Positions 48,501 through 58,383 are shown, numbered from the stretch's first letter. The stretch is 64,000 bases of DNA from Sinorhizobium saheli (GCF_001651875.1 NZ_LNQB01000071.1:117687-181686); one strand, 5' to 3'. The notes: generated from the letters alone by a model not told the origin. Numbers and translations are program-made.

Positions 48501-51500
48501 TCAATACTCCCGCTCGAAGAATATCCCGCCGGCGGCGGAGCCGTCGCCGGCGGCCTCGCCCTTCAGCTTCACGCCGCGGCCGACGTCGAGGTTGATGATC
48601 GCCTTGCTGGAGGCCGAGTCGGAGCCTTGCTGCAGTTCGAGATAGGTCCGGTCGTTGAGATACTTGCCGGCCGTCACCTGGGCGCCGCCGCTCTCGTCGG
48701 TGGTGATGTCGAGGTCGTCGACCCCGAGCTTGTTGCGCAGGCCGTCGAGCAGCGAGGTCGAGCCGCCGCCGGCGAGCTGGCTGACGGCGGAGGCGAGCTG
48801 GGCGATCTGGAAGGCCGACAGGTTGTTGAGCGAGCGGTTGAAGATCAGCTGCGCCAGGATCTCGTCCTGCGGCAGGGCCGGCGAGGAGGAGAAGGTCACC
48901 TGCGGATTGTTGGCGGGGCCGGCTACGTTGACGGTGATCGTCGTCGAACCGGCGCTCGAGCTGGCGTCGAGGTCGAGCGTCGGGATGAGGCCGCCGCCAA
49001 AGCCGATGTGGCCTTCCGTGAAGGTCAGCCGCTTGCCGAGGATCTCGAGGCGCCCGCGGCGCATGTCGAAGCCGCCTGAAACGATCGGTTGGGCGGCGTT
49101 GCCGCGGATCGTCAGGTCGCCGCCGAGCTCGGCGTCGATGCCGCGGCCGCGCACGAAAAACTGGCCCGGCGAATGCACGGCTAGATCGAAGGCGATGACG
49201 CCGGCCGCCTTCGCCCCGGCGCCTCCCGACGTGTCTTTCCTCAGGTCCCGCGCCATCTCGCGCACCCGCGCAGGCGCGTTCCTGTGCTTGATGTCGATGG
49301 CCGCGAGCGAGGCCGGCAGCTTCTCCGGAACGGTGATCGCGGCCCGCCGGATCGTCAGCCGGCCGCCGAGAACGGGGGTGGAGACGAGCGGACCCTTGAG
49401 CGTCAGGTCGCCCGCAAGATTGGCGGTGAACAGCGTGCCGTCGACGTAGGTCGCGTTGTTGAGACGAATCCGGAGATCGGCCGGGAAGCCGGATCCGGCG
49501 GCGATGCCGACCGTGCCGCTAGCCTCGATCGATCCGCCGGTGGCGAGGTTGGCGGAGAGCCGTGAAATGCTTGCCTGCCTGCCGTCGAGCGCCACGTCGG
49601 CCGCAAGGTCGTTGAGGGCGAGATTGCGCCGGACATCGACGAGCCGGCCCCCCGCCGTCGAGACCCTGCCGGCGATCTGCGGCGCGCGCGCCGAGCCGGT
49701 GAGCGCGAGATCGACATTGGCCGATCCGGTAAGCGTGAAGCCTTGCTCGGCCATGGTATTGGCCAACAGCCCGAACGGCACGTCGCCGGCGAATTTCATC
49801 GACAGGGGCATGTTTCCACCCATGTCGACCTGGCCGCCGCCGCGGAAGGAGAGATCGCCCGGGCCCCTCACCGTGACGTCGACGGTGACGCGGTTGTTGG
49901 CGAAGCGGCCCTTTGCCGACACTTCGAGCGCTGCCACACCGGCGCCGCGCGCCGCCGCCACCGAAGCGGCGTTCCACCGGAGATCGTAATCGACGACCGG
50001 CGCGGCCGCGGTTCCGCTCACTTCGACGGTGCCGTTGATCGCGCCTTCCGCGCCGAGCGCCGGTGCGAAAGTGTTGATCAAGGTCGCGGGCAGCGCATTG
50101 AGCCGGGCCGAGATATCGAGGCTCGGGCCCGCCGTTCCGGTGACCGCGATGGCGCCCTTCGAGGCTTGGATGGTCAGGTCGCCGAGGCTGACGGCACCGT
50201 TCTCGATCGCGACGACCGTCGGTTTGGCGAGCTTCAACGCCACCTTGCGCGGGGCGGCCGAGAAGGAGGCGAGGCGGATCTCGGTGCGGCCGCCGTCGAC
50301 CACCAGGTCTCCCCTGGCGGCAAGCGGGGCGCCGTCATACCGGCCATCGATCGCAAAGCCGGTTCTGCCGCCCTGCTGCTCGAAGGCGAGACTGACGTTG
50401 GTCACCCGATTCTGCCCCTGGGCGACGCTCTCGGCCTTGATGTCGCCGCGGATCGCAAGGGCGGCAAGATCGGCGATACCGATGTCGGCGACCGGCCTGG
50501 TGATCGTCAGCTGATCGCGCTTGATGGCACGGCCGCTCGCCTTGAGCGAGACCGACGTCGTGCCGTTCACGGTGCGAATCGTGGCGGAGCCGGAAAGGTC
50601 GCCCGACGCCTTCTGGCCGGCCATTGCGGCGACCAGTCCGAGGTCGGGAAGGTCGAAATCGATCGTGCCGGAAGGCTTCATGTCCGGCGTGAGCTCGATC
50701 GCACCGCTGAGGCGATTGTCGCCGATTTTCGCCGCGAGAACCGGAACGGATGTGCGGCCGTCCTTCGGGACGACCTCGGCGCGCACGTCGATCGGTTGGC
50801 CGTCGAGCCCGCCGGTCGCGGTGAGCTTCGCCTGCGGGCTGCCGGGCTTGATCGTCGCATCGGCGGTGACCGTCAGGTCCGTCAGTGAACGGCCCGCCAG
50901 AACGGCACCGCTCGACGTCAGCTCGCCCTTGACGGCGAGCGCGTCGAGCGGTCCGGAAATGTCGGCGTCGAAGGCAGCCTTGCCCTCGGCATCGGCAAGC
51001 AGCTTGCCGAGATCGGGCAAGGCGCCCTCGATATCGGCCACGAGCCGACCTTCGGCAAGGTTCGCCGACCCGCTGGCTTCGACCGTGCCGGACTTGACTG
51101 CAAGATCACTCAATTCGACCTTGCCATCGCCGCCGGTCTCGACCTTGCCGGAGATCGCGACCGGCCCGTCGAATTTCCCGGCGATGCCTTTCGGCAGCGC
51201 GCCCGGTTCGGCCTCTATCTCGAAGTCGGCCGTGGCGGCCGATGCGGCGCGGTCCAGGCTGCCGCGGAACTTGCCGCGGAGGCCGGCACTTCCGGTGATC
51301 GTCGGATCGAACGCGATGCTCGCTTCCGTGACGGTGATCGTGCCCTTGGCGGTCAGGTCCTGCGCGGGAATGCCCGCCGACCGCACCGGGGCGAGCGATG
51401 CGCCGCCCCAGGTGAGATCGTATCCGACCACCGGCGCCCGGGCTTCGCCGTCGACATTGACGGTGCCGGCGATCGTGCCTTGGGCCCCGAGCGTCGGCAG

Positions 51501-54500
51501 GAAGGCGTGGATCAATGTGGCGGGGAGGGCGTCGACCTTGGCCGCGATGTCGATCCTTTCGCCCGCCGCGCCGGTGACGGCGACGGTGCCGGTCGCAGCC
51601 CGGATCGTCAGCGCATCGAGCCGGGCGACGCCCTTCTCGATCGTGACCACCGTCGGCGCGGCGAGCTCGAGCGGCAGGCGCCTTGGCGCGGCCGAGAAGG
51701 AGGCGAGGCGGATTTCGGTGCGGCCGGCATTGCTCGCCAGCTCGCCTTTTGCCGTCAGCGGCGCGCCGTCAAGGAGGCTTTGGAGGGAAAAGCCCGTCCT
51801 GCCGGCCTGTTGGTCGAAGGCGATATCGACGTCCGTTACACGGTTTTCCCCTTGTGCGATGCTCTCAGCCCTTATCGCCCCGCTGATCGCGAGCCTGGCG
51901 ATATCCGCGACGGCAAGGTCGACTTCCGGCTTGGCGATTGCCAGTTCGCCGCGGCGGATGCTGCCGCCATTGGCCTTGATCACGGCCGAAGTGACACCGT
52001 TCGCCGTCTGCAGCGTCGCCGATCCGGCGAGGTCGCCGGAGGCCTGCTGGCCGGCCATGGCAGCAAGCAGACCGAGGTCGGGGAGGGTGAAATCGAGCTT
52101 GCCGTTCGGCTTGAAGTCGGCCGTCAGGTCGAGCGCGCCCGCCAGGCGGTTGTTGCCGATCCTGGCCTCGAGTGACGGGATCGAAGTGCGGCCGCCCTCG
52201 GAAACGATGTCCGCGCGAGCGTCGATTACCTGTCCGTCGAGGGTGCCTGTGGCGTTAAGCTTTGCCTGCGGGTTGCCGGGCCTGACCGTCGCATCGGCGG
52301 TGACCGTCAGCTCCGTCAGCGAGCGGCCGGCGAGGACGGCGCCGCCGGAGGTGACTTCGCCTTTGATGGCGAGCGAGTCGAGCGGGCCGGAGACGTCGGC
52401 GCTGAAGGCAAGCTCACCCTCCGCCTCGGCAAGCAGCTTGCCGAGATCGGGCAGGGCGCCGGTGATGTCGGCCGTCAGCCGGCCTTCGGCAAGCGTTGCG
52501 GACCCGGCGGCGTTCACCGTGCCCGATTCGACTTCGAGGGCGCTCAGCTTGACGCTGCCATCGCCGCCGGTCTCGATCATGCCCGAGACCGCGACGGGTG
52601 TGTCGAACCTCGTTGCGAGCCCCTCCGGCAGCAGGCCGGGCTCGGCCTCGAACCGGAAATTCGCGGCGGCCGTCTTCTCCGCACGGGAGAGACTGCCGGA
52701 GATGCTGCCGCGAAAGCCGGCGCTCGAGATCGCCGTGGGATCGAAGCGGATTTCGGTCTCGCTGACGCTGACCGTGCCTCGCGCGGTCAGATCCTGCGCG
52801 GCAATGCCGCCGGCCCGCAGCGACGACACGGACGCGCCGCGCCAGGAAAGACCGTATTCGACCAGCGGTGCCCCGGCTTCTCCGTCGATGTCGATCGTAC
52901 CGTCGACGATGCCCTCGGCACCGAGCGTCGGCGCGAAATTGTTGATGAGCACGGCCGGGAGGTCGTCGAGGCGCGCCGCGAGGTCGAGCCGGTCGCCCGC
53001 CGTGCCGGAGACGGCGATGGTGCCGGACGAGGCGCGGATCGTCAGGTCGTCGAGACGTGCGACGCCGTTTTCGATGGCGATGACCGCGGGTGCCGCGAGC
53101 TCCAGCGGCAGGCGCCTCGGCGCCGCCGCGGCCGAGGCAAGGCGGATTTCGGTGCGGCCGGCCTCGCTCGCCAGTTCGCCCTTTGCCGTCAGCGGCGCGC
53201 CGTCATAGAGGCCGTCCGCAGAGAAGTTCGTCCCCTGCCGCCCGCCCGCCTGACGGTCGAAAACGAGGCTGACGTCGGATACGCGGTTGGCTCCTTGCGA
53301 CAGGCTTTCCGCCCTGATCGCCCCGCGCACCGCCGGCTCGGAGACATCGGCTATATCGATCTCGACCTCCGGCCTGGCGACAGCCAGCGCCTCGCGCCGG
53401 ATCCCGGCGCCCTTGGCCTCGATCGCGACCGAGGTCACCCCGTTGGCGGTCTGCACCGTCGCAGTGCCGGCAAGGTCGCCCGATGCCTGCTGGCCGGCCA
53501 TGGCGGCGAGCAGCCCGAGATCGGGCAGGCTGAAATCGATCCGGCCGTTCGGCTTGAAGTCCGCCGTCAATGCGATCGCGCCGGTCAGGGTGTTGCCGCC
53601 GACTTTTGCCTCGATTGTGGGGAGAGAGGTCAGGCCATCCTTCGAGGCGACAACGGCGCGCATGTCGATCGCCTGGCCCTCGAGCGTGCCGGTGGCGGTG
53701 AGCGTCGCCTCGGGGCTTCCGGGTGTTACCGTCGCGTCGGCGTCGATCCTGAGATCGCTCAAGGTGCGTCCCGCCAGCGTCGCGCTGCTCGACGTGATGT
53801 CCGCCTTGACACCGAGCTTGCTGAGGGGACCGGAGGCGGTCGCGTGGAACGCTGCGGCGCCCTTGGCGTCCTCCAGCAGCCTGCCGATATCCGGAAGAGT
53901 GCCCTGAATGTCGGCCGTGAGCGTTTCGCCCGAAAGTGCAAGCGAGCCGGTGGCCGCGACGAGCTCCGATCCGATTTCGAGGGCGCTCAGCCGAAGGGTG
54001 CCGTCGTCTTCCGTCGCGAGGTTGCCGGAGAGCGCGATCGTCTTGTCGAGCTTCGCCGCGAGCGCGGGCGGCAGCACGGCCGGAACGGCGAAGAGCTTGA
54101 AGGCGGCCTCGAGCGATGCGTCGGCCCGGTCGAGCCTGCCTGTGAGGGATCCGCCAATGCTTGCGCTCTCGATCGTCAGCGGGTCGAAGCGAACCTCGTC
54201 CGGCGCGACGGAAATCGTGCCGTCGACCTTCATCGGCGCCTGTATCGCCCGCTGGAGGTCGGCGCTTGCAAATCGGGTCTCGCCGATGTCGACGGTCGTC
54301 TTCAGCGACCCGGACTGCGTCTCCAGATTGAAGGCGTCGCTTTGCGCCGAGAGGCGGACGGCCGCGAGATTGCCCTGCGGCAGCGCGACCGAGGGCACGT
54401 CGGCGGCGACATCGAGGATCGCCGACTGGCCCTCACCGATCAGCGACAGGTTGGCCACGTTGATCAGCGCCCGGAGCTCGCCCTCTTTCAGCGGCCAGCG

Positions 54501-55559
54501 GAAATCGATCGGACCCTTCGTGCCGGTGAGGCTTGCCTTGAGATTGTTCTCGCCCCGGCTGTCGATGGTGCCGGCGGCATCGAGCGTCAGTGCGCCGGTC
54601 GAAAGCCTGCCGGCCTCGATGCACACCAGGCTCTTGCCGTCGAAGGCAGCCGTCAGATCGATGCTGCTCGTCCCTTCGAAGAGCGGCCTGAAGGCAGGCG
54701 GCATCAGGCTCGCAAGCGCGCCGCCGCCCGAGACCGAGAGATTGTGCATCCCGTCCTTCGCCAGTTCGTGCCGGCCGTCGAGCTTCAGAACCTCGGCTCC
54801 GTCGAGCGAAGCCGTGCCCGATCCCGCCCAGTCGGAAAGCGGGCCCTCGCCCGTCAGCCTGATATCGACAGCGGGCTCGCCCGGCAGGCGGAGGAGCTTC
54901 GCGAGAAGCCCGCCCTTCGGCTCGGTCACTTCCGCCTGCAGCTTCAGCTGGTTGCCGGCCGGATTGAAGACGAGGTCGGCAACGGCACGGGCGTCGGGCC
55001 GGTCGCGCTCGGCGGCGTCGAGCGCGAGCGCAATGCTCGAATTGGTGGCGTCGACCTTGCCCTTCGCCGTCAGGAAATGATCCTCGCGGGCGATCTTTCG
55101 GCCGATCATGACCTCCTTGAGGTCGAAGGCGTCGATCTTCACGTCGACGGGAAGGGCGAAGGTCGAGCGCACCTCCTTCGTCTCGGTGGAGGGGATCGGC
55201 AACCGCTCGACACGGACGGAATCTGCCGCGATCCGGCTCGCGTCGAAACGCAGCGACAGGAGCTCGGCCGGCGACCAGTCGACCGAAAGGTCACGGACCT
55301 CCGCATAAATGCCCTCTCCGTCGAAAAGCGTGACGCTGCCGGCGGTAAAGTCGCCGGTCAGCAGCGCACCGGGATCCGATATGCGGACGATCTGGTCGGG
55401 CGTCCCGGCATATTTCTCGATCGCCCAGGCGACAACGCGCGCTCCGGGGACGGTGAAGCCCAGAAAGGCGACGATGAGGAGCAGCGCGACCAACAGTGCG
55501 CCGATGACGGCGAAGAGGTAGCGCAGCGCTGATCGAGTGATGCCGATGACCTGATTCAT
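48501..55559 (-). CDS. tamB: Translocation and assembly module protein TamB (enlarged)
   Basis: 2352-residue inner-membrane-anchored AsmA-like protein; with TamA it moves lipids or outer-membrane proteins across the periplasm. An N-terminal membrane helix (YLFAVIGALLVALLLIVAFLGF, about 14-35), then a long periplasmic beta-rich region. Residues 448-1884 are three tandem modules of about 480 residues. The C-terminal DUF490 domain has the expected end (LPQDEILAQLIFNRSLNNLSAFQ, GVKLKGEAAGDGSAAGGIFFEREY). Family members are usually 1200-1500 residues, so this is unusually long. Located 96 bases after tamA on the same strand. Confidence 0.93.
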   Translation of the reverse strand: MNQVIGITRSALRYLFAVIGALLVALLLIVAFLGFTVPGARVVAWAIEKYAGTPDQIVRISDPGALLTGDFTAGSVTLFDGEGIYAEVRDLSVDWSPAELLSLRFDASRIAADSVRVERLPIPSTETKEVRSTFALPVDVKIDAFDLKEVMIGRKIAREDHFLTAKGKVDATNSSIALALDAAERDRPDARAVADLVFNPAGNQLKLQAEVTEPKGGLLAKLLRLPGEPAVDIRLTGEGPLSDWAGSGTASLDGAEVLKLDGRHELAKDGMHNLSVSGGGALASLMPPAFRPLFEGTSSIDLTAAFDGKSLVCIEAGRLSTGALTLDAAGTIDSRGENNLKASLTGTKGPIDFRWPLKEGELRALINVANLSLIGEGQSAILDVAADVPSVALPQGNLAAVRLSAQSDAFNLETQSGSLKTTVDIGETRFASADLQRAIQAPMKVDGTISVAPDEVRFDPLTIESASIGGSLTGRLDRADASLEAAFKLFAVPAVLPPALAAKLDKTIALSGNLATEDDGTLRLSALEIGSELVAATGSLALSGETLTADIQGTLPDIGRLLEDAKGAAAFHATASGPLSKLGVKADITSSSATLAGRTLSDLRIDADATVTPGSPEATLTATGTLEGQAIDMRAVVASKDGLTSLPTIEAKVGGNTLTGAIALTADFKPNGRIDFSLPDLGLLAAMAGQQASGDLAGTATVQTANGVTSVAIEAKGAGIRREALAVARPEVEIDIADVSEPAVRGAIRAESLSQGANRVSDVSLVFDRQAGGRQGTNFSADGLYDGAPLTAKGELASEAGRTEIRLASAAAAPRRLPLELAAPAVIAIENGVARLDDLTIRASSGTIAVSGTAGDRLDLAARLDDLPAVLINNFAPTLGAEGIVDGTIDIDGEAGAPLVEYGLSWRGASVSSLRAGGIAAQDLTARGTVSVSETEIRFDPTAISSAGFRGSISGSLSRAEKTAAANFRFEAEPGLLPEGLATRFDTPVAVSGMIETGGDGSVKLSALEVESGTVNAAGSATLAEGRLTADITGALPDLGKLLAEAEGELAFSADVSGPLDSLAIKGEVTSGGAVLAGRSLTELTVTADATVRPGNPQAKLNATGTLDGQVIDARADIVSEGGRTSIPSLEARIGNNRLAGALDLTADFKPNGKLDFTLPDLGLLAAMAGQQASGDLAGSATLQTANGVTSAVIKANGGSIRRGELAIAKPEVDLAVADIARLAISGAIRAESIAQGENRVTDVDIAFDQQAGRTGFSLQSLLDGAPLTAKGELASNAGRTEIRLASFSAAPRRLPLELAAPTVVTIEKGVARLDALTIRAATGTVAVTGAAGERIDIAAKVDALPATLIHAFLPTLGAQGTIAGTVNVDGEARAPVVGYDLTWGGASLAPVRSAGIPAQDLTAKGTITVTEASIAFDPTITGSAGLRGKFRGSLDRAASAATADFEIEAEPGALPKGIAGKFDGPVAISGKVETGGDGKVELSDLAVKSGTVEASGSANLAEGRLVADIEGALPDLGKLLADAEGKAAFDADISGPLDALAVKGELTSSGAVLAGRSLTDLTVTADATIKPGSPQAKLTATGGLDGQPIDVRAEVVPKDGRTSVPVLAAKIGDNRLSGAIELTPDMKPSGTIDFDLPDLGLVAAMAGQKASGDLSGSATIRTVNGTTSVSLKASGRAIKRDQLTITRPVADIGIADLAALAIRGDIKAESVAQGQNRVTNVSLAFEQQGGRTGFAIDGRYDGAPLAARGDLVVDGGRTEIRLASFSAAPRKVALKLAKPTVVAIENGAVSLGDLTIQASKGAIAVTGTAGPSLDISARLNALPATLINTFAPALGAEGAINGTVEVSGTAAAPVVDYDLRWNAASVAAARGAGVAALEVSAKGRFANNRVTVDVTVRGPGDLSFRGGGQVDMGGNMPLSMKFAGDVPFGLLANTMAEQGFTLTGSANVDLALTGSARAPQIAGRVSTAGGRLVDVRRNLALNDLAADVALDGRQASISRLSANLATGGSIEASGTVGIAAGSGFPADLRIRLNNATYVDGTLFTANLAGDLTLKGPLVSTPVLGGRLTIRRAAITVPEKLPASLAAIDIKHRNAPARVREMARDLRKDTSGGAGAKAAGVIAFDLAVHSPGQFFVRGRGIDAELGGDLTIRGNAAQPIVSGGFDMRRGRLEILGKRLTFTEGHIGFGGGLIPTLDLDASSSAGSTTITVNVAGPANNPQVTFSSSPALPQDEILAQLIFNRSLNNLSAFQIAQLASAVSQLAGGGSTSLLDGLRNKLGVDDLDITTDESGGAQVTAGKYLNDRTYLELQQGSDSASSKAIINLDVGRGVKLKGEAAGDGSAAGGIFFEREY
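49908..54218 (-). repeat. Three tandem ~1.44-kb repeats inside tamB
   Basis: Modules A (54218-52776, 1443 bp), B (52775-51342, 1434 bp) and C (51341-49908, 1434 bp), residues 448-928, 929-1406, 1407-1884. Each begins with GTISV/GTVSV/GTITV and contains LPDLGLLAAMAGQ-like, GALTADFKPNGR-like and APRRLPLELAAP-like patches. The match is strong at protein level, moderate at DNA level by eye. Confidence 0.9.
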
Positions 55560-55655
55560 GTCCTATCCATAGACCATGTTGCGCCGCTCTGGAATCGGCA
55601 GGACGGAACCCCGCGGGGCTGCCCTTGCCAGTTTACCACGGCAAGGCGGCCCGCA

Positions 55656-57578
55656 TCAGAAGGACTGGCCGATGCCGGCATAGATGCCGTAGTCGGTGCC
55701 GCCCGGATATTTGTTGAGCGGCACGGCGAAATCGAGCCGGATCGGTCCGAAGGAGGTCGCGTAGCGCAGGCCGATGCCGGCGCCAGCGCGGATGTCGGAG
55801 AAATCCGGTGCGGTGCTCGCCGAGACGCTGCCGAAATCGATGAACGGGACGATGCCGATCGTCTCGGTGATGGCGATGCGCGCCTCGAACGAGCCGTTCA
55901 CATAGGAGCGGCCGCCGGTCAGTTCGTTGTCGGCATTGCGCGGGCTGATTTCCTGGAAGGAGTAACCGCGCACCGATCCGCCGCCGCCGAGGAAGAAGCG
56001 CCGCGTCGCCGGGATGTCGGAGAGTTCGTCGCCACCGGCGAGAACGCCGGCGGCGAGCTTGCCGGCAAGGACGAAGCGGTTCTCGTCTCCCGGCGAATAA
56101 TAGGCCGAGGCGGAGGCCTCGAACGAGCTGAAGAAGGTCTGTCCTTCGAATTCGTAGCTCGGCTTCGCGTTGATCAGCGCCCGGTAGCCCTCGGTCGGGT
56201 TGAGCTTGTCGTCGCGGGTGTCGCGGACATATTCGAGGGGGATGGCGGCGGTGAGATAGGAGTTGGAACCGAAGGCATCGTCGATATCCGCGAGGCCCAG
56301 TTCCGCCCCGACCGAGACCGTATCGGTCTGGGAAAGCTCGAAGCTCGCGCCCGCCGCGCCGGTGATGGTCTTGGCGCTATAGGCGTCCGGGTCGAGGAGG
56401 CTCGCCTTGACGCTGGCGGTGAAGGTCGAAGCCGGTCCGAAGGCTCCGGGTTTGGCAAACAGGATGCCGGCCGAATAGTCGAGGCTGCCGACGTCGGTGG
56501 TCTCGCCGATGCGATCGACCGAGCCTTCGATCCTGAGCGATTCGGCGCGCCCGAAGAGATTGCGGTGGCCCCAATAGCCCTGCAGGCCGAGGCCCTCGGT
56601 GGTCGAGACCTGGCCGCCGAAGCCGAAATAGCGGTGCTTGCCTTCCGACACCTGGATGTTCATGGGCAGCGTGCCGTCGGGCGCGAGCTTGTCGGCCTCG
56701 TTGATCGTGACGCTGGAAAAGACGTTCAACTGCCGCAGGCGTTCGGCCGCCTTGCGGATGTTTTCCGGCGAATAGGGCCGCCCGTGATTGAGGCGGGAAT
56801 AGTCCCGGACGAAGTTCGGATCGACGGTTCTGGTGCCGGTAACGGTAAGTTCACCGACGGGAGCGACCGGTCCGCCGTCGACGCTGATCGTCACGTCGAC
56901 GGTGGATGTCGCATGGTCGGCGACGGCGCTGCGCTCGGTAAGCTCTGCCAGCGGCCGGCTCTGCTCCTTGAGGTCTTCGACGATCTTCTCGCCGGCCTTG
57001 ATGATGAGCGTCGAGTCGGCGCGGGCGCCACGGGTAAGGTCATATCTGGCGGGATCGAGCCCGGCGGCATCGCCCTTGAAGGTGATCGAGCCCAGCGTGA
57101 AGGCCGGCCCGGGCGAGATGCGGACGACGACGGGCACCGCCTGACCATCGGCAAAGGAGGGATCGGGCGGCAGGCTGTCGATGTCCTGCCCGTCGATCAG
57201 GATGCTGACAGTGCCGCCGTAGCGCGCCTTTTCGTAAAGCACCGCGAGAAGCCGGTCGCGATCGTCGCGCGCCTTGATCGCGAGGCCGAGATCGCCGGAG
57301 ACCGGCTTTTCCTGATCCTGGACGAGTTGCGAGCCGTTTTCGAGCGCCTCGCGAAGCTCCTCGTCCTCCGTTCCGGCATCGAAGGTGAGCGCGTAACGGA
57401 CCGGGTCGATGACCTGGACTTCCTCTTCGGCGCTTTCGAAGAAGCGCATGCCGAAAATCTTGAAGGCGTGGGCCTGGGTGACGGAAAGCGGGCCGAGCAT
57501 CGCCGAGGCCACGATTGCGAGCGCGGTCGCTGTCTTCCAGTGCGCAATACTCGATCGTGGAGACATTCCTCTCCGCAT
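55656..57578 (-). CDS. tamA: Autotransporter assembly factor TamA (BamA/Omp85 family)
   Basis: 640-residue outer-membrane protein. Signal peptide (ALAIVASAMLGPLSVTQAHA), three POTRA-like modules in the first ~300 residues (e.g. VSILIDGQDIDSLPP and VGELTVTGTRTVDPNFV), then a 16-strand barrel with the Omp85 motif SVRGYSF near residue 530. The C-terminus ends in Phe. Works with TamB in the same operon. An alternative ATG lies 12 bases downstream. Confidence 0.93.
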   Translation of the reverse strand: MRRGMSPRSSIAHWKTATALAIVASAMLGPLSVTQAHAFKIFGMRFFESAEEEVQVIDPVRYALTFDAGTEDEELREALENGSQLVQDQEKPVSGDLGLAIKARDDRDRLLAVLYEKARYGGTVSILIDGQDIDSLPPDPSFADGQAVPVVVRISPGPAFTLGSITFKGDAAGLDPARYDLTRGARADSTLIIKAGEKIVEDLKEQSRPLAELTERSAVADHATSTVDVTISVDGGPVAPVGELTVTGTRTVDPNFVRDYSRLNHGRPYSPENIRKAAERLRQLNVFSSVTINEADKLAPDGTLPMNIQVSEGKHRYFGFGGQVSTTEGLGLQGYWGHRNLFGRAESLRIEGSVDRIGETTDVGSLDYSAGILFAKPGAFGPASTFTASVKASLLDPDAYSAKTITGAAGASFELSQTDTVSVGAELGLADIDDAFGSNSYLTAAIPLEYVRDTRDDKLNPTEGYRALINAKPSYEFEGQTFFSSFEASASAYYSPGDENRFVLAGKLAAGVLAGGDELSDIPATRRFFLGGGGSVRGYSFQEISPRNADNELTGGRSYVNGSFEARIAITETIGIVPFIDFGSVSASTAPDFSDIRAGAGIGLRYATSFGPIRLDFAVPLNKYPGGTDYGIYAGIGQSF

Positions 57579-57868
57579 CCCGTTTCAGGCGACTCGCTAC
57601 TCACTGCCTGCATACGCGGCGGCGGCCATCATAGCAGGACAGGGTTTTCCATCTGTTAACGATGACGACCCCCCGCATCCACCCCGAAACACCGATTCGC
57701 GGACGAATCGCGGCAAAAAGGACTCATTATGTTGTCCGGCAGGCACAAAGGGAGCGTTCCGGGTCGATTACGGACTGCCGGCGGCCTAGTCGTAATGGCC
57801 CAAACGCCTGCCGGCACTCCCTACCGCTGGCGGAAATGCCGTCGTCACAGCGGCATGCCTCGCCGAAC

Positions 57869-57895
57869 GAAAAAGCCCCGGATCGCTCCGGGGCT
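57869..57895 (-). terminator. Rho-independent terminator of the glycine-zipper gene
   Basis: On the minus strand AGCCCCGGA pairs with TCCGGGGCT around GCGA and is followed by TTTTT, about 30 bases after the stop at 57922. A classical intrinsic terminator. Confidence 0.88.
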
Positions 57896-57921
57896 CCCTG
57901 TCTTGCGGATTGCCGCGGCGA

Positions 57922-58173
57922 TCAGCAACGGTCGATGTAGCGGCGGCCGTAGCGGTCGCGGTAGTAGCACTGGCCGGGCTGCTCGGTGGCATGGCCGATC
58001 AGCGCGCCGCCGACGCCGCCGATGGCTGCACCGACTGCCGCGCCGCGCACGTTGCCGGTGACGGCGCCGCCGATGATTGCGCCCGATGCGGCGCCGATGC
58101 CGGCGCCCTTTTCCGTCTGCGTGCAGCTTGCGACCGACAAGGCGACCAGCACAAGTGCGATGGCTTTCTTCAT
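57922..58173 (-). CDS. Small glycine-zipper lipoprotein
   Basis: 83 residues. Lipoprotein signal (KKAIALVLVALSVASC, lipobox VASC, Cys at 17), then a glycine-zipper region (GAGIGAASGAIIGGAVTGNVRGAAVGAAIGGVGGALIG, G-x3-G repeats) that likely spans a membrane, and a Tyr/Arg-rich tail with two Cys (CYYRDRYGRRYIDRC). GGAGAGGAC precedes the ATG. Outer-membrane lipoproteins of this type are common in rhizobia; function unknown. Confidence 0.8.
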   Translation of the reverse strand: MKKAIALVLVALSVASCTQTEKGAGIGAASGAIIGGAVTGNVRGAAVGAAIGGVGGALIGHATEQPGQCYYRDRYGRRYIDRC

Positions 58174-58355
58174 GTTGTCCTCTCCGATCTCTACGGATTT
58201 CAGCCTGTCGCTTCGTCCGTCCCTAGAGTGATGATGGGGCGACGGGTCCGTCTGCTCCACTTGAACTTGCAATCGAAACATAACCCGCCGCCCGGTAAAG
58301 TCCACGGGAGCCGGCGAATCGTTTCCGCCGCAAGATAATGCGATCCTTCCTGAAC

Positions 58356-58383
58356 GGAACCTGAAGGCGCTGTTTCCGGCGTT
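58356..58383 (+). promoter_or_regulatory. Candidate RpoE2/EcfG-type promoter upstream of coxS
   Basis: GGAAC at 58356-58360, a 19-base spacer, then CGTT at 58380-58383, matching the general-stress sigma consensus of rhizobia (GGAAC-N18/19-CGTT). It lies about 218 bases before coxS. The rest of the 427-base gap 58174-58600 holds only a weak AGGGGC/GCCCCT hairpin around 58386-58411 and no further gene. Motif match only. Confidence 0.5.

Noticed and set aside
50521..53208. An 895-codon plus-strand open frame inside tamB
   Set aside because: Antisense to tamB and periodic because tamB itself is periodic; Ser/Arg/Pro-rich shadow peptide.
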